Below, piece by piece: positions 49,313 through 60,026 of a DNA stretch of 64,000 nucleotides. A program made the position numbers and the translations under genes. Every line of letters begins with the position of its first letter. Position 1 is the stretch's first letter. Location of the stretch: positions 1,488,001-1,552,000 of the forward strand of contig NZ_MKEQ01000001.1 of assembly GCF_001875655.1 (NCBI RefSeq). Reading direction: 5' to 3'. The notes beneath the pieces are model-generated. The model was not told the origin of the DNA and made no database searches. It worked only from the letters and a program-made list of their open reading frames with translations. The stretch comes from Enterobacter hormaechei ATCC 49162. GTDB taxonomy: Bacteria > Pseudomonadota > Gammaproteobacteria > Enterobacterales > Enterobacteriaceae.

Positions 49313-50266
49313 GTGGAGCCTACTAATTTACCAGCCAAACGCCTGAATGAAACCAGCGGCGAAGATAAGCCGCAAATTTTCCGGACTTTACGAAATATTG
49401 ATCTCAATTTATTGACTATTTTTGAGGCGGTATATGTCCACAAAGGGATCGTTAATGCTGCGAAAATTCTTAATCTCACGCCTTCTGCTATTAGCCAGTC
49501 AATTCAAAAATTGCGCGCTATATTTCCCGATCCGTTATTTATTCGTAAAGGCCAGGGCGTAACCCCAACCGCGTATGCCACCCATCTGCATGAGTACATC
49601 AGCCAGGGTCTGGAATCGATTCTGGGCGCACTGGATCTCACCGGCAGTTACGATAAGCAACGAACCATCACCATAGGCACCTCTCCCTCTGTGGGCGTTC
49701 TGGTCATGCCGGCTATCTACCAGGCTGTGAAGCAGCATGCGCCACAACTGCTGATCCGCAACGTGCCCGTCAACGATCCGGAAACTCAGCTGGCGCAATT
49801 CCAGACAGACCTGATCATCGACAGCAACAGCTTTACGGCCAGGGCATTAGGGCATAACGTCCTCTATTCCGACTCTCTGGCGCTCGTGTGTCGTCATAAT
49901 CACCCTGCGTTGGGCGCACCTTTAACACCAGAAAATTTACGTCAGTACGAACATGCAACCTTTATGTCCGAGGGGCAGGGTCCGGATCCGCTGCGCCAGC
50001 GCATTGACGAACTGTTCCCGGACCGTCTGATCAGCTTCAGCAGTTACAATATGTTTACCCTCGCAGCCCTGATTGGCAGCAGCGATTTGCTCTGTATCAT
50101 GCCTGTACGTCTCTTCACTTTGCTTCAGAAGTGCTGGCCGCTGGAGAGCATTCCAGTGAGTCAACTTTCTACGGAATCTGTTGAAATCTCACTGCATTAC
50201 AACAAGCTCAGCCTGCGCGATCCGGTGCTGGAAAACGTCATTAACGTGATCCGCCAGGCTTTCTGA
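49313..50266 (+). CDS. ybeF: LysR-family regulator YbeF
   Basis: Predicted DNA-binding regulator with unknown targets. N-terminal LysR winged helix (about 25-85: NLLTIFEAVYVHKGIVNAAKILNLTPSAISQ split over two helices), then the effector domain. I start at GTG 49313 (VEPTNLPAKRL), seven bases after GGAG, giving 317 aa, the E. coli length. The longer reading from 49205 adds 36 residues without homology. It sits between lipB and lipA. The C-terminal domain is noticeably more diverged from E. coli than the DNA-binding part. Confidence 0.9.
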   Translation: MEPTNLPAKRLNETSGEDKPQIFRTLRNIDLNLLTIFEAVYVHKGIVNAAKILNLTPSAISQSIQKLRAIFPDPLFIRKGQGVTPTAYATHLHEYISQGLESILGALDLTGSYDKQRTITIGTSPSVGVLVMPAIYQAVKQHAPQLLIRNVPVNDPETQLAQFQTDLIIDSNSFTARALGHNVLYSDSLALVCRHNHPALGAPLTPENLRQYEHATFMSEGQGPDPLRQRIDELFPDRLISFSSYNMFTLAALIGSSDLLCIMPVRLFTLLQKCWPLESIPVSQLSTESVEISLHYNKLSLRDPVLENVINVIRQAF

Positions 50267-50372
50267 TCCCGCCTTTCAGCACAAGCCCCTGCCGCATGCG
50301 GGGCAAAAGGCACAAAACAACAACTATTTTACAAATTGGCGACCTGGCAGGCTGCTTTATCGCCCCTTTAGA

Positions 50373-50381
50373 TGATATACT
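50373..50381 (+). promoter_or_regulatory. Extended -10 promoter for lipA
   Basis: TGATATACT, about 93 bases before the lipA start, leaving an 85-base leader. Confidence 0.5.
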
Positions 50382-50473
50382 GCCTGTCGTTCGTTCAAAA
50401 ATAGTTGATAATTACAACATTCCCTTGAATTGAAACGCTTTCCTTCGATATTCGCAACTGGAACACGCACGCT

Positions 50474-51439
50474 ATGAGTAAACCCATTGTGATGGAACGC
50501 GGTGTTAAATACCGCGATGCCGATAAAATGGCCCTTATCCCGGTTAAAAACGTGGCTACAGAGCGCGAGGCGCTGTTAAGAAAACCGGAATGGATGAAAA
50601 TTAAACTTCCGGCCGACTCTTCGCGTATCCAGGGGATCAAAGCGGCGATGCGCAAAAATGGCCTTCACTCTGTCTGTGAAGAGGCCTCCTGCCCTAACCT
50701 TGCTGAATGTTTCAATCACGGTACCGCGACATTTATGATTCTGGGTGCCATCTGCACCCGCCGCTGTCCGTTCTGTGACGTCGCCCATGGCCGTCCTGTT
50801 GCGCCTGACGCTAACGAACCGCAAAAACTGGCGCAGACGATTGCTGATATGGCGCTGCGTTATGTCGTTATCACCTCCGTTGACCGTGACGATCTGCGTG
50901 ATGGTGGTGCTCAGCATTTCGCTGACTGCATTACCGCCATCCGCGAAAAAAGCCCGAATATTAAGATTGAGACGCTGGTGCCGGACTTCCGTGGTCGTAT
51001 GGATCGCGCGCTCGATATCCTGACCGCGACGCCACCAGACGTGTTCAATCACAATCTGGAGAACGTGCCGCGTATCTACCGTCAGGTGCGTCCAGGTGCA
51101 GACTACAACTGGTCTCTGAAGCTGCTGGAGCGCTTTAAAGAAGCCCATCCGCATATCCCAACCAAATCTGGCCTGATGGTAGGTCTGGGTGAAACCAACG
51201 CTGAGATCATTGAAGTGATGCGCGATCTGCGCCGCCACGGCGTCACCATGCTGACGCTGGGCCAGTACCTACAGCCAAGCCGTCACCACCTGCCTGTACA
51301 GCGTTACGTCAGCCCGGATGAGTTCGATGAAATGAAAGCCGAAGCGATGGCGATGGGCTTTACCCATGCCGCGTGCGGTCCGTTTGTTCGCTCCTCTTAT
51401 CACGCCGATATGCAGGCGAAGGGCGAAGAAGTGAAATAA
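50474..51439 (+). CDS. lipA: Lipoyl synthase LipA
   Basis: Radical-SAM enzyme inserting two sulfur atoms into protein-bound octanoyl groups. The auxiliary [4Fe-4S] Cys motif is [12 protein letters not shown] near 68-79, the radical-SAM motif is CTRRCPFC near 94-101, and the serine ligand lies in the C-terminal RSSYHAD. 321 aa as in E. coli. Works on LipB products. Confidence 0.97.
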   Translation: MSKPIVMERGVKYRDADKMALIPVKNVATEREALLRKPEWMKIKLPADSSRIQGIKAAMRKNGLHSVCEEASCPNLAECFNHGTATFMILGAICTRRCPFCDVAHGRPVAPDANEPQKLAQTIADMALRYVVITSVDRDDLRDGGAQHFADCITAIREKSPNIKIETLVPDFRGRMDRALDILTATPPDVFNHNLENVPRIYRQVRPGADYNWSLKLLERFKEAHPHIPTKSGLMVGLGETNAEIIEVMRDLRRHGVTMLTLGQYLQPSRHHLPVQRYVSPDEFDEMKAEAMAMGFTHAACGPFVRSSYHADMQAKGEEVK

Positions 51440-51466
51440 ACCTGTAAAATTTATTTACAGTAAAAC

Positions 51467-51495
51467 AAAAAACCGGCTTCGTGAGCCGGTTTTTT
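51467..51495. terminator. Bidirectional terminator between lipA and tatE
   Basis: AACCGGCT and AGCCGGTT arms around TCGTG, with an A-run on the left and a T-run on the right, serving the two converging genes. Confidence 0.9.
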
Positions 51496-51518
51496 ATGCA
51501 AGCCTTGCAGCATTGCCA

Positions 51519-51722
51519 TTACTCTTTGTGCGAAAGCTTTTGTGCAGTGATGTCATCGTCGGCACTTTTCTTCGCTGCCGCGTCGTCATCGTTCATTGCT
51601 TTCTTAAAGCCCTTAATGGCAGCACCCAGGTCTCCCCCCAGCGTGCGTAACTTCTTGGTACCGAACAGCAGGACGACCAGTGCGGCAACCACCAGCAGTT
51701 TGGTAATACTAATCTCACCCAT
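51519..51722 (-). CDS. tatE: Twin-arginine translocase subunit TatE
   Basis: TatA-like component of the Tat export system: one N-terminal helix ([20 protein letters not shown]), the FGTKKL hinge and an amphipathic helix ([16 protein letters not shown]), then a charged tail. I start at ATG 51722, giving 67 aa as in E. coli; the 13-residue upstream extension is not in the family. Confidence 0.95.
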   Translation of the reverse strand: MGEISITKLLVVAALVVLLFGTKKLRTLGGDLGAAIKGFKKAMNDDDAAAKKSADDDITAQKLSHKE

Positions 51723-51847
51723 AAATACCTTCTTTACATGAAACAGGCTGCATTCCGCCAAAAAACCTGAATGTATTAACGGTCATTTGACGCGTGCACA
51801 CAATAGCAATCTGTAACAAGGTGAATCAAGCATTGTTGAAAAAAACA

Positions 51848-52636
51848 TCAGATTAATTGCGGTGGCGCAAACCTGCGGTTGCGCAGAACGGGTAATTGCT
51901 CACGAGCAAGCGCGATTCGCGCTGAAATTATCTCCGTCAGCAGTAACGCAGGCGCCTCTGCTGCTGCCGCAACCGTAACCCCCAGCGGATCGACAACCCT
52001 GCTCTGCCCGATATTCCTGTTACCACACTCCCCCGCGGCCACCACATAACAGGTGGTATCCAGCGCGCGTGCTGCGAGCAGCGTCGCCCAGTGATGCTCC
52101 TTTAGCGGTCCTTTGACCCACGCGGCGGGCAGAACCAGCACCTCAGCCCCCTGCAATGCCAGGTTGAGCGCCAGCTCCGGAAAACGAATGTCGTAGCAGG
52201 TCATCAGGCCCACTTTAAAACCTTCCACCTCAATCAGCGGCGGAATTACGCTCCCCGGATCAACCCGTCGCGACTCCTGAATGCTGAACGCATCATACAG
52301 ATGAAGTTTGGCGTAACTTGCGATAATCGCGCCTTCACGTATCGCCACCAGCGTGTTCACCGCGCGCCCCGGCGTGGAGGGAACATGAATAGTCAATATG
52401 GTGGTGTGCGTGCTACCGACGCTCTCGGCCAGGAGGCGTTTCAGAAACGCCCCTTCGAGCGTTTGCGCTGATTTTACCGACAGGTCCGGATCACCGTCAT
52501 CGCGCGCCAGTAACGCTTCAGGAAGCACCAGCAGCGCCGCCCCCTTTTGCTTCGCCTGGTGCATCAGGGAGACGCATTTTTCCGCGTTTTCACTCCAGTC
52601 CGGCGTCACCGCGAACTGCCCTACTGCAACATACAT
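51848..52636 (-). CDS. ybeM: Deaminated glutathione amidase YbeM (nitrilase family)
   Basis: 262-aa cytoplasmic carbon-nitrogen hydrolase with the full triad: Glu40 (LPEALL), Lys110 (YAKLHLYD), Cys147 (MTCYDI). NIT1-type enzymes, including E. coli YbeM, hydrolyse deaminated glutathione, a side product of aminotransferases, as metabolite repair. In E. coli K-12 this gene is annotated as disrupted; here it is intact. It diverges from crcB. Substrate is assigned by family, not by sequence alone. Confidence 0.85.
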   Translation of the reverse strand: MYVAVGQFAVTPDWSENAEKCVSLMHQAKQKGAALLVLPEALLARDDGDPDLSVKSAQTLEGAFLKRLLAESVGSTHTTILTIHVPSTPGRAVNTLVAIREGAIIASYAKLHLYDAFSIQESRRVDPGSVIPPLIEVEGFKVGLMTCYDIRFPELALNLALQGAEVLVLPAAWVKGPLKEHHWATLLAARALDTTCYVVAAGECGNRNIGQSRVVDPLGVTVAAAAEAPALLLTEIISARIALAREQLPVLRNRRFAPPQLI

Positions 52637-52702
52637 AATTGTCTCCCGGTTAAAAACAGCGTTACACTCGACGCACTCACACAGCTAATGCAGGTATTGA
52701 CA

Positions 52703-53086
52703 GTGTTACAACTACTTATAGCCGTTTTTATTGGTGGAGGCACGGGTAGCGTTGCGCGGTGGCTCTTAAGCATGCGGTTTAACCCTCTGCATCAGGCCAT
52801 TCCGATGGGAACACTGGCGGCAAATCTGATGGGGGCGTTTATTATTGGGATGGGGCTGGCCTGGTTTAATCGCATGACCCAGATCGATCCTATGTGGAAG
52901 GTTCTGATTACGACCGGTTTCTGTGGCGGCTTAACGACGTTTTCGACCTTCTCTGCGGAGGTGGTGTTTCTGTTTCAGGAAGGCCGGATGGGCTGGGCGC
53001 TGACGAACATTGCCGTGAACATGCTTGGCTCGTTTGCGATGACCGCGATCGCATTCTGGTTATTTTCCTCCGCCAGCGGGCATTAA
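52703..53086 (+). CDS. crcB: Fluoride ion channel CrcB (Fluc)
   Basis: Dual-topology membrane protein exporting fluoride. Four helices in 127 aa, the E. coli length. [10 protein letters not shown] near 11-20 and the conserved [15 protein letters not shown] (sodium and fluoride site Phe/Thr box) near 70-84. The family start corresponds to GTG 52703; ATG 52688 (five codons earlier) is also possible. No fluoride riboswitch fold was apparent upstream. Confidence 0.92.
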   Translation: MLQLLIAVFIGGGTGSVARWLLSMRFNPLHQAIPMGTLAANLMGAFIIGMGLAWFNRMTQIDPMWKVLITTGFCGGLTTFSTFSAEVVFLFQEGRMGWALTNIAVNMLGSFAMTAIAFWLFSSASGH

Positions 53087-53157
53087 GCGCGACAACCTTA
53101 ATGTTGGCTTAATTTTTCTCTGTCACTCTTAGCTCAATATTGAACGAGGGTGATAGC

Positions 53158-53244
53158 ATGAAAGAAAATCTGTTGGGCGCGGGAATGGTATTGTTAAGCG
53201 TCGCGATCGTCGCCAGCTTTCTGAAGATCTATCTTGTTGGTTGA
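53158..53244 (+). CDS. Unnamed 28-aa membrane ORF
   Basis: ATG at 53158 preceded by GAGGGTGATAGC, a good ribosome site. The product MKENLLGAGMVLLSVAIVAS plus FLKIYLVG has one membrane helix with charged residues only at the ends. It lies between crcB and cspE, ends ten bases before the cspE terminator, and is too short for routine gene calling. I do not recognise it as a named E. coli small protein. The single-helix design resembles short membrane regulators or type I toxins, but nothing more can be said. Confidence 0.5.
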   Translation: MKENLLGAGMVLLSVAIVASFLKIYLVG

Positions 53245-53253
53245 TTCAGAACG

Positions 53254-53281
53254 AAAAAAACCCGCTCAAAGAGCGGGTTTT
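53254..53281 (-). terminator. Terminator of cspE
   Basis: AACCCGCTC and GAGCGGGTT arms around AAA; T-run on the minus strand, a shorter one on the plus strand, so it can also stop the 28-aa ORF transcript. Confidence 0.88.
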
Positions 53282-53305
53282 GAAATTCTTGCTGACGCGT
53301 CTGAA

Positions 53306-53515
53306 TTACAGAGCGATTACGTTAGCAGCAGAAGGGCCTTTGGCACCGTTAGTGATTTCGAACTCTACACGCTGACCTTCAGCCAGAGTTTTGAAACCAT
53401 TAGACTGGATTGCAGAGAAGTGTACGAACACGTCTTTGCTGCCATCTTCAGGAGTAATGAAACCGAATCCTTTGGACTCATTAAACCACTTAACGTTACC
53501 TTTAATCTTAGACAT
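53306..53515 (-). CDS. cspE: Cold-shock family protein CspE
   Basis: 69-aa nucleic-acid-binding protein (OB fold) acting as RNA chaperone and transcription antiterminator; constitutive in E. coli. RNP1 KGFGFI and RNP2 VFVHF are intact. I start at ATG 53515 ([11 protein letters not shown]); the 10-residue extension lies in the leader. Nearly identical to E. coli CspE. Confidence 0.97.
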   Translation of the reverse strand: MSKIKGNVKWFNESKGFGFITPEDGSKDVFVHFSAIQSNGFKTLAEGQRVEFEITNGAKGPSAANVIAL

Positions 53516-53705
53516 CAAAATTACCTTTACATTAAAAAACGACACAAATGCTGTGTCGGGTATCAGTACAACAATTGTGAGGCGTTTTGTCCAGCGGATC
53601 TTTGATAAAAAGTGACAAAAGTCGCGTTAATTTTCACTGTCCGATTTTTATCCTTTACAATTCAATGCCTGTGCATTTTTTGGCCGGATTACCACCAAAA
53701 TTCAG

Positions 53706-54278
53706 TTAAAACTGAAACCGCATCCATGCAAAGTAAACGTTACCGTTGTTGTACGTACCCGGTATGTAGGTCATCTGAAACGTCGCCGGACCATAACCGA
53801 CAGAGGCAAGCGGCAACAGCACCGGAACAGGAATGTATTTCCAGTTATCACGCGCCGTAAACCCTGCCGTATAGCCCAGCCCCAGCCGGAAGTTATCGTC
53901 TGATAACGGACGCCAGGTTTTTTCCCAACCGTAGCCGCCAATAGGCTCCCATTTGTTGTAGGAGTCCTTAAACGCCATCAGGTACAGGCCATGCCAGTTA
54001 CCTTTTTCATCCCAGCGAGACTGACCGAAACCGGCCCCCCACGGACGCTCGTTATAACGGTCTGTTTTTTCTTTATCGTAGGCAAAACGTGCATGCCACG
54101 TAATAGCCGGAATATAGAGATCGTAATGCTCGGGTTCGCTCCAGGTTTGCGCGACGTTATCCGTAAAGGTGGTAAACCAGCCTTTCTCTGTTGCGTTGTC
54201 TTCTGCATGCGCAACCGAAGCAATCGTTAACTGCCCAAAGATAATCAAAAATAGCAGGATAAATTTATTTCGTAACAT
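53706..54278 (-). CDS. pagP: Lipid A palmitoyltransferase PagP
   Basis: Outer-membrane enzyme moving palmitate from phospholipid to lipid A, which gives resistance to cationic peptides. Signal peptide [20 protein letters not shown] to about residue 27, then an eight-strand barrel. The catalytic His is in PEHYDLYIP and the Asp-Ser in FKDSYNKW; C-terminal aromatic RFQF. I start at ATG 54278, giving 190 aa (E. coli 186). A longer reading adds 15 residues before the signal. PhoP control is known in E. coli; I saw no clear PhoP box. Confidence 0.92.
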   Translation of the reverse strand: MLRNKFILLFLIIFGQLTIASVAHAEDNATEKGWFTTFTDNVAQTWSEPEHYDLYIPAITWHARFAYDKEKTDRYNERPWGAGFGQSRWDEKGNWHGLYLMAFKDSYNKWEPIGGYGWEKTWRPLSDDNFRLGLGYTAGFTARDNWKYIPVPVLLPLASVGYGPATFQMTYIPGTYNNGNVYFAWMRFQF

Positions 54279-54405
54279 CACAATGCAATAACCATTCTTA
54301 GTATTCAAAGCAAAGTTTACCATAGGATAGTTGAATGAAGTCTTAACAACATCCGTGTTATTCCTAAACCTCTATTATTAATCTGGGAATATTCTTAAGC
54401 GGAAT

Positions 54406-54435
54406 GCCTGCATACGTAAATAAACGTATGCAGGC
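54406..54435 (-). terminator. Perfect inverted repeat after cusA
   Basis: Twelve-base arms GCCTGCATACGT and ACGTATGCAGGC with a six-base AT loop, eight bases past the cusA stop. No T-run follows on either strand, so it is a terminator or mRNA-end structure without the classic tail. Confidence 0.55.
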
Positions 54436-54442
54436 CTAAAAA

Positions 54443-57400
54443 TTAACGTTGATGTAACAATTTATACAACGCGGGAATAACCAGCATCGACAACAGCGGC
54501 GCGGTAACCATGCCTCCAATCATCGGCGCGGCGATACGCTGCATGACCTCCGATCCGCTTCCCCCACCCCACATGATGGGCAGCAACCCTGCCATAATAG
54601 TGGCTACCGTCATCACCTTCGGACGCACGCGCAGCACCGCACCTTCGTGGATCGCCCGCATAAGCAGCGCATTTCCCCCTTCGGGTTCGCGAGCCCGATA
54701 TTTATCAAGGGCATGATTCAAATAAAGAACCATAATTACGCCGAACTCTGCCGCCACCCCGGAAAGGGCAATAAAGCCCACTGCCCCCGCCACTGACAAA
54801 TTATATTCAAGCAACCACAAAAACCATACGCCACCAATAAGCGCGAAAGGCAATGTCCCCATTATTATCAGGACATCTGATATCCGCTTAAAGGTTAACC
54901 ATAAAAGAATGAATATAATCATCAGCGTGACAGGTAAGACTATTTTGAGCGAGGCCGTCGCACGCTCCAGATATTCAAACTGCCCGGACCAGGCGAGAGA
55001 AACGCCCTGCGGCAATGTCACCTGCTCCGCCACGCGCTTTTGCATCTCATCCACGGCTGACTTCAAATCTCGCCCGCGTAAATCCACATAGACCCAGCTT
55101 GAGAGCCGCGCGTTTTCGCTTTTCAACATCGGCGGGCCTTCCGACACGACGATATCAGCCAGCTCCCCGAGCGCCACCTGGCTTCCATTTGCGGTCACTA
55201 CCGGCAAAACCCGCAGCTTGTCGATATTGTCTCGCAGATCGCGCGGATAACGCAGATTGATGGGATACCGCTCGCGCCCCTGAATCACTTCGCCGATATT
55301 CTCCCCGCCCACCAGAGTGGAAACCAGGCTTTGCAGTTCATCCACGGAAACACCGTAGCGCGCAGCCTTTTGCCTGTCGATACGAATATCCACGTAGCGC
55401 CCGCCTTTGAGACGCTCCGCCAGCGCAGAGGTGACGCCAGGAACGTGCTTCACCACCTGTTCAATCTGCCGGGCGACACGTTCAATGTCGGCAATATTAT
55501 TGCCGTTCACCTTAATGCCGACCGGGCTTTTGATCCCGGTTGCCAGCATATCCAGACGGTTGCGGACAGGGGGCACCCACACATTGGCAATGCCCGGCAG
55601 CGACACGGTCTTATCCAGCTCGTCCACCAGCTTTTGCGGCGTCATTCCTGGCCGCCACTGCTCGCGGGGCTTAAAGTGGATGGTCGTTTCCAGCATGGTT
55701 AAGGGCGCGGGATCGGTTGCCGATTCGGCCCGGCCCGCTTTACCAAACACGCTCGCCACTTCCGGTACACTCTTGATTAACCGGTCCGTCTGCTGAAGCA
55801 GCCGCGATGCCTCCCGGGCAGAGATCCCCGGCAGCGTGGACGGCATATAGAGCAGATCCCCCTCATCCAGCGGCGGCATAAACTCGCTGCCCAGATGGCT
55901 CAGCGGCCAGAGCGTGGCGAACAGCAGCAAACAGGCCAGCGCCAGCGTCGTTTTCGGGAAGGTCAGCACCTTGTCCAGCAGCGGCTCATAAAGGCGGATC
56001 AGCACGCGGTTGATCGGGTTTGCTTTCTCATCCGGGATCTTCCCGCGAATGAAATAGCCCATCAACACCGGGACCAGGGTGATCCCCAGCCCTGCCGCGA
56101 CCGCCATCGACCAGGTTTTCGTGAACGCCAGCGGCGAGAACATCCGCCCTTCCTGTGCTTCCAGCGAAAACACCGGAATAAACGACAGCGTAATGATTAA
56201 CAGGCTGCAAAACAGCGCGGGTCCCACTTCAACGGCAGCCCGTTCCGCCAGCCGCCAGTAATCTCCCGAAGTCGGCTCTGTACCCGGATTATCATGCCGC
56301 CACTGTTCCAGCACCTTGTGCATATTCTCAATCATCACAATTGCCGCATCCACCATCGCCCCGATGGCAATCGCAATCCCGCCGAGCGACATAATGTTCG
56401 CGTTAATGCCCTGATAGTGCATGACCACAAAAGCACCGAGGATCCCCAGCGGCAGTGAGACTATCGCCACCAGCGCGGAACGCAGGTGGAACAGGAACAG
56501 CGCACACACCACCACCACCACGGCAAACTCTTCAAGTAGCTTATGCGTCAGCGTTTTGACCGACTCCTCAATCAGCGTGGCGCGATCGTAGACCGGGACA
56601 ATCTCAACGCCTTTTGGCAGCGTTTTTTGCAGTTCGCTCAGCTTCGCTTTTACCGCACGAATGGTTTCCAGCGCGTTCTGCCCGTAGCGCATGACCACCA
56701 CGCCACCCGCTACCTCCCCTTCACCGTTAAGCTCCGCTACCCCCCTGCGGATCTCCGGGCCGATGCCCAGGGTGGCAACATCTTTCAACAGAACGGGCAC
56801 GCCATTCCGGCTGGCGATCACCACCTGGCGAAAATCCTCCAGCGTGTGCAAATAGCCTGTCGTGCGAACCATATATTCCGCTTCGCCCATCTCCAGCAGC
56901 GCACCGCCGCTCTCTTTATTCGCGGCCTGCACCGCGCTGGAAAGCTGGCTGTGGGTGATGTTCAACGCGCGCATTTTCGCCGGGTCCGCCACGATCTGAT
57001 ACTGACGCACCATGCCGCCAATGCTTGCCACTTCAGACACATTCGCAACCGTCTTAAGCTCGTACTTTAGCGTCCAGTCTTGCAGGGCACGCAGATCCGC
57101 CAGGCTGTGTTTCCCACTGCGGTCGATAAGCGCATATTCATAGATCCAGCCCACGCCCGTCGCATCCGGCCCCAGCGACACCTTCACGCCGGGGGGAAAT
57201 TGCGTCTGGACCTGGCTTAAATACTCCAGCACCCGGGACCGCGCCCAGTAGAGATCGGTCCCGTCCTCAAACAGCACATACACATATGCATCGCCAAACA
57301 TTGAAAAGCCGCGCACGGTTTTGGCACCCGGTACGGACAACATGGACGTTGTCAGCGGCCAGGTCACCTGGTCCTCAATGACCTGCGGCGCTTTTCCGGG

Positions 57401-57559
57401 GTAACTTGCTTTGATAATGACCTGCACATCCGACAGATCGGGCAACGCATCCAGCGGTGCGCGCTGCACCGCCCACCCGCCCCATCCGGCTATCATCAAC
57501 GCGGCCAGGATCACCAGCAGGCGGTTACGCAGCGAGGCGCGAATCACAGCGGCAATCAT
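54443..57559 (-). CDS. cusA: Copper/silver efflux RND pump CusA
   Basis: Inner-membrane proton-driven heavy-metal RND transporter, 1038 aa (E. coli CusA 1047), with twelve helices and two large periplasmic loops. The metal-site Met triad is recognisable: [20 protein letters not shown] and [12 protein letters not shown], matching Met573, Met623 and Met672 of E. coli. The family motif [20 protein letters not shown] holds the proton-relay Asp. This points to monovalent Cu/Ag rather than divalent CzcA-type export. Its start overlaps the cusB stop (ATGA). It is the last gene of the operon. Confidence 0.92.
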   Translation of the reverse strand: MIAAVIRASLRNRLLVILAALMIAGWGGWAVQRAPLDALPDLSDVQVIIKASYPGKAPQVIEDQVTWPLTTSMLSVPGAKTVRGFSMFGDAYVYVLFEDGTDLYWARSRVLEYLSQVQTQFPPGVKVSLGPDATGVGWIYEYALIDRSGKHSLADLRALQDWTLKYELKTVANVSEVASIGGMVRQYQIVADPAKMRALNITHSQLSSAVQAANKESGGALLEMGEAEYMVRTTGYLHTLEDFRQVVIASRNGVPVLLKDVATLGIGPEIRRGVAELNGEGEVAGGVVVMRYGQNALETIRAVKAKLSELQKTLPKGVEIVPVYDRATLIEESVKTLTHKLLEEFAVVVVVCALFLFHLRSALVAIVSLPLGILGAFVVMHYQGINANIMSLGGIAIAIGAMVDAAIVMIENMHKVLEQWRHDNPGTEPTSGDYWRLAERAAVEVGPALFCSLLIITLSFIPVFSLEAQEGRMFSPLAFTKTWSMAVAAGLGITLVPVLMGYFIRGKIPDEKANPINRVLIRLYEPLLDKVLTFPKTTLALACLLLFATLWPLSHLGSEFMPPLDEGDLLYMPSTLPGISAREASRLLQQTDRLIKSVPEVASVFGKAGRAESATDPAPLTMLETTIHFKPREQWRPGMTPQKLVDELDKTVSLPGIANVWVPPVRNRLDMLATGIKSPVGIKVNGNNIADIERVARQIEQVVKHVPGVTSALAERLKGGRYVDIRIDRQKAARYGVSVDELQSLVSTLVGGENIGEVIQGRERYPINLRYPRDLRDNIDKLRVLPVVTANGSQVALGELADIVVSEGPPMLKSENARLSSWVYVDLRGRDLKSAVDEMQKRVAEQVTLPQGVSLAWSGQFEYLERATASLKIVLPVTLMIIFILLWLTFKRISDVLIIMGTLPFALIGGVWFLWLLEYNLSVAGAVGFIALSGVAAEFGVIMVLYLNHALDKYRAREPEGGNALLMRAIHEGAVLRVRPKVMTVATIMAGLLPIMWGGGSGSEVMQRIAAPMIGGMVTAPLLSMLVIPALYKLLHQR

Positions 57560-58761
57560 GGCGTCACCTCCGGCATTACGCTGCGCAGGCTGGCTTCAGA
57601 ATCGATCAGGAATTGCCCGGAGGTCACCACGGCATCGCCCTCTTTCACGCCGGACAGGATCGCCGTCCAGCCCTGCGCCGTCAGCCCGGTTTTCACCGTC
57701 ACGGGGCGGAAATAACCGTCTCCGGTCGCCAGCAGCAGACGCGAAGATTCGCCGCTGTTGATGACCGCCTCCTCCGGCACCGCCAGCACCGGCGGGCGTT
57801 GCGTTTCTTCCGCCCGCGTGACGGATAAATACATTCCCGGCTTCAGTTTATGCGCAGGATTCTCCAGCACGATGCGCGCTTTCAGGGTACGCGTGGACGC
57901 TTCCATCTGCGGCAGTAGCTCGCTGACCACGCCGTGGAACGACTCTCCCGGCCAGCTCTCTGACGTTGCCACCATTTTGCTACCCACAGCCAGAGACTGC
58001 GCCTGCGTTTGCGGGTAATCGACCACCAGCCAGACCGGATCGAGGCTGGCAATTTCAAACAGCGGTGCCGTTGCGCTGATTTGCGCCCCTTCCCGCACGT
58101 CCAGTTTCACCACGTAGCCCGCCCGGGCAGCGCGCAGGGTGAGCGTGGTCTGCGGCTTACCGCTGCGTTCCAGCAGGCGAATGACCTCTTCCGGCATAAA
58201 CTGCAACGCCAGCCGATCGCGCGCCGCGCGGGTTAGCGCGGCATCGCCAAGCTGACGAACGGCGAGATACTCCTGCTGGGCGGTCGTCCACTGCGGGATC
58301 CAGAGCTGCGCCAGCGCCTCTCCGGCTTTCACCTGCTGCTGCGGCGCATTAACAAATAATTTCGACACCACGCCACTGGCCGGGGCGGATACCACCGAGA
58401 CGTTACGTTCATCCGTTGACACCGTGGCAAAAGCCGAGAACGGCGAAACCAGATGGCGCATCTCTGCTTTGACGGTTTTCATTCCCAGATTTTGCTGCTG
58501 TTGCGTGCTAATAGCCACGCCTGACGCCGCCTGCTCTTCATCGGCATAGCGCGGGACCAGGTCCATATCCATGAAGGGGGATTTACCCGGCTTATCAAAG
58601 CGCTGTCCGGGCATCATGGGGTCGTACCAGTAAAGCACCTTACGCTCCGTGGCGTGTGGCGCGCTGACTGGCTGACGCGTCTGTTTCTGTCCGGCCATAT
58701 AGCCGCCAGCGGCAGCCGCCGCGATGGCAATGGCCACCGCCGTTAAGGTTGTTATTTTCAT
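57556..58761 (-). CDS. cusB: Copper/silver efflux adaptor CusB
   Basis: Periplasmic membrane-fusion protein bridging CusA and CusC, 401 aa (E. coli 407). N-terminal membrane anchor ([20 protein letters not shown]) followed by the heavy-metal-binding segment [18 protein letters not shown] and [11 protein letters not shown]. Its Met residues receive Cu(I)/Ag(I) from CusF. Lipoyl and barrel domains follow. It overlaps cusC and cusA by four bases each. Confidence 0.92.
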   Translation of the reverse strand: MKITTLTAVAIAIAAAAAGGYMAGQKQTRQPVSAPHATERKVLYWYDPMMPGQRFDKPGKSPFMDMDLVPRYADEEQAASGVAISTQQQQNLGMKTVKAEMRHLVSPFSAFATVSTDERNVSVVSAPASGVVSKLFVNAPQQQVKAGEALAQLWIPQWTTAQQEYLAVRQLGDAALTRAARDRLALQFMPEEVIRLLERSGKPQTTLTLRAARAGYVVKLDVREGAQISATAPLFEIASLDPVWLVVDYPQTQAQSLAVGSKMVATSESWPGESFHGVVSELLPQMEASTRTLKARIVLENPAHKLKPGMYLSVTRAEETQRPPVLAVPEEAVINSGESSRLLLATGDGYFRPVTVKTGLTAQGWTAILSGVKEGDAVVTSGQFLIDSEASLRSVMPEVTP

Positions 58762-60014
58762 TGCGCCAGTTCCTGTGGGATCAGCCAGTTCACGGCAGCC
58801 CAGGTCCGCGCCATATCGCGTTCCGCCTGGTTGACCGCCAGTTCCGTATCCAGCACGTCACGACGCGCCTCCAGCAGCGCACCAGGCGCAGACTGCCCGG
58901 AGCGATACTGCGCCGTCAGCACCGCCAGCCGCTGACGCTGTAACGGCAGAACCTCGTCCCGCTGACGCTGCCACAGCGTTTGCGCAGCCTGATACTGCGC
59001 CACCAGCGCCTGCACCTGAGCGATGTGTTCGCGTTTGAGCAGCGTCAGTTCGTCCGCCGCCTGTATGGAGCGGGAGACATCGGCGGCATAATCCTTGTCC
59101 TGACGTTTTGACTGGAACAGAGGCAGATCGACGCTGAACATCACGCCAGCCATGTCGTCATAGCCTTCGGCGCGATGCGCGTAATAGACCTCCACGTCAA
59201 CATCGGGTATCGCCGCCACGGCAGATTGCGCTGAACGCGCTTTCGCGGTTTCCGCTTCACGTCTCGCCGCTTCCACTTCCGGGTGCTTTACAATGCCCTC
59301 CTGCAACGTCATTTCATCGGCAGGAAGACGCTGGTAGCGTGGCAGTGGCCCGCGTACATCCGTTATTGCGTGTCCGGTCAGCTGTAGCAGACGGCTTTGC
59401 GCCAGCTGCACGTCCCGCTGCGCCAACGTCTCTTTGTCGCGCATGGCAATCAGGATCGTCCGGAGTGCCAGCACGCTGTCCGGCGTTGCACTTCCCGATC
59501 CGACGCTCGCCTTCTGCACGCCGCGCTGGCGTTCCGTTTCCCTGACCAGCGCTCTGGCTATTTTCAGCGCCTGCTGCGCCAGCGCCAGATCCAGCCAGGC
59601 CTGGGCGGTATCGCGCTGAAGCGCGGCGCGGACGGCCTCTGATTTTGCCAGCACGCCTCGCGCCTGTGCCTGAAAGGTCCGCGCTTTGCGTTCCCGCTTC
59701 TCAGCGCTGACGTAGCTTTGCATGATGCCAATCTTCTGCATGGTCATCCCTTCGCGCGTCAGCCGCCTGTCATTTCTGCCCTGTACCGGCACGTTTTCAA
59801 TGCCGAATTTCAGTTTCGGGTCGGGTAATTGCGTGGCGGAATCTGCCATCGCATCCAGCGCCTGCGCTTCGTTACGGCTGGCGGAAAGTTCCGCTGAATA
59901 GCGCTCGGCTTCGGTCAGGGTGTGTTCGAGCGTCCACGGCTCCGCCTGGGCGGCGGAGCTTAACAGGCCGAACAACACCCCACCGAGCCACTGGCTCAAT
60001 GTGTGTCGTGTCAT
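58758..60014 (-). CDS. cusC: TolC-family outer-membrane channel of the Cus pump
   Basis: 418-aa outer-membrane efflux protein with a Sec signal (MTRHTLSQWLGGVLFGLLSSAAQA) and two OEP repeats rich in Gln/Ala coiled helices. E. coli CusC is a 457-aa lipoprotein; this one has no lipobox Cys and is shorter. It looks closer to CzcC-type channels, so the symbol reflects operon position rather than close identity. Its stop overlaps the cusB start. Confidence 0.8.
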   Translation of the reverse strand: MTRHTLSQWLGGVLFGLLSSAAQAEPWTLEHTLTEAERYSAELSASRNEAQALDAMADSATQLPDPKLKFGIENVPVQGRNDRRLTREGMTMQKIGIMQSYVSAEKRERKARTFQAQARGVLAKSEAVRAALQRDTAQAWLDLALAQQALKIARALVRETERQRGVQKASVGSGSATPDSVLALRTILIAMRDKETLAQRDVQLAQSRLLQLTGHAITDVRGPLPRYQRLPADEMTLQEGIVKHPEVEAARREAETAKARSAQSAVAAIPDVDVEVYYAHRAEGYDDMAGVMFSVDLPLFQSKRQDKDYAADVSRSIQAADELTLLKREHIAQVQALVAQYQAAQTLWQRQRDEVLPLQRQRLAVLTAQYRSGQSAPGALLEARRDVLDTELAVNQAERDMARTWAAVNWLIPQELAQ

Positions 60015-60026
60015 GGGGAACCTCGC

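Noticed and set aside
52637..52702. Fluoride riboswitch before crcB
   Set aside because: The 66-bp space overlaps the ybeM promoter and shows no crcB-motif pseudoknot; enterobacterial crcB is not known to have one.
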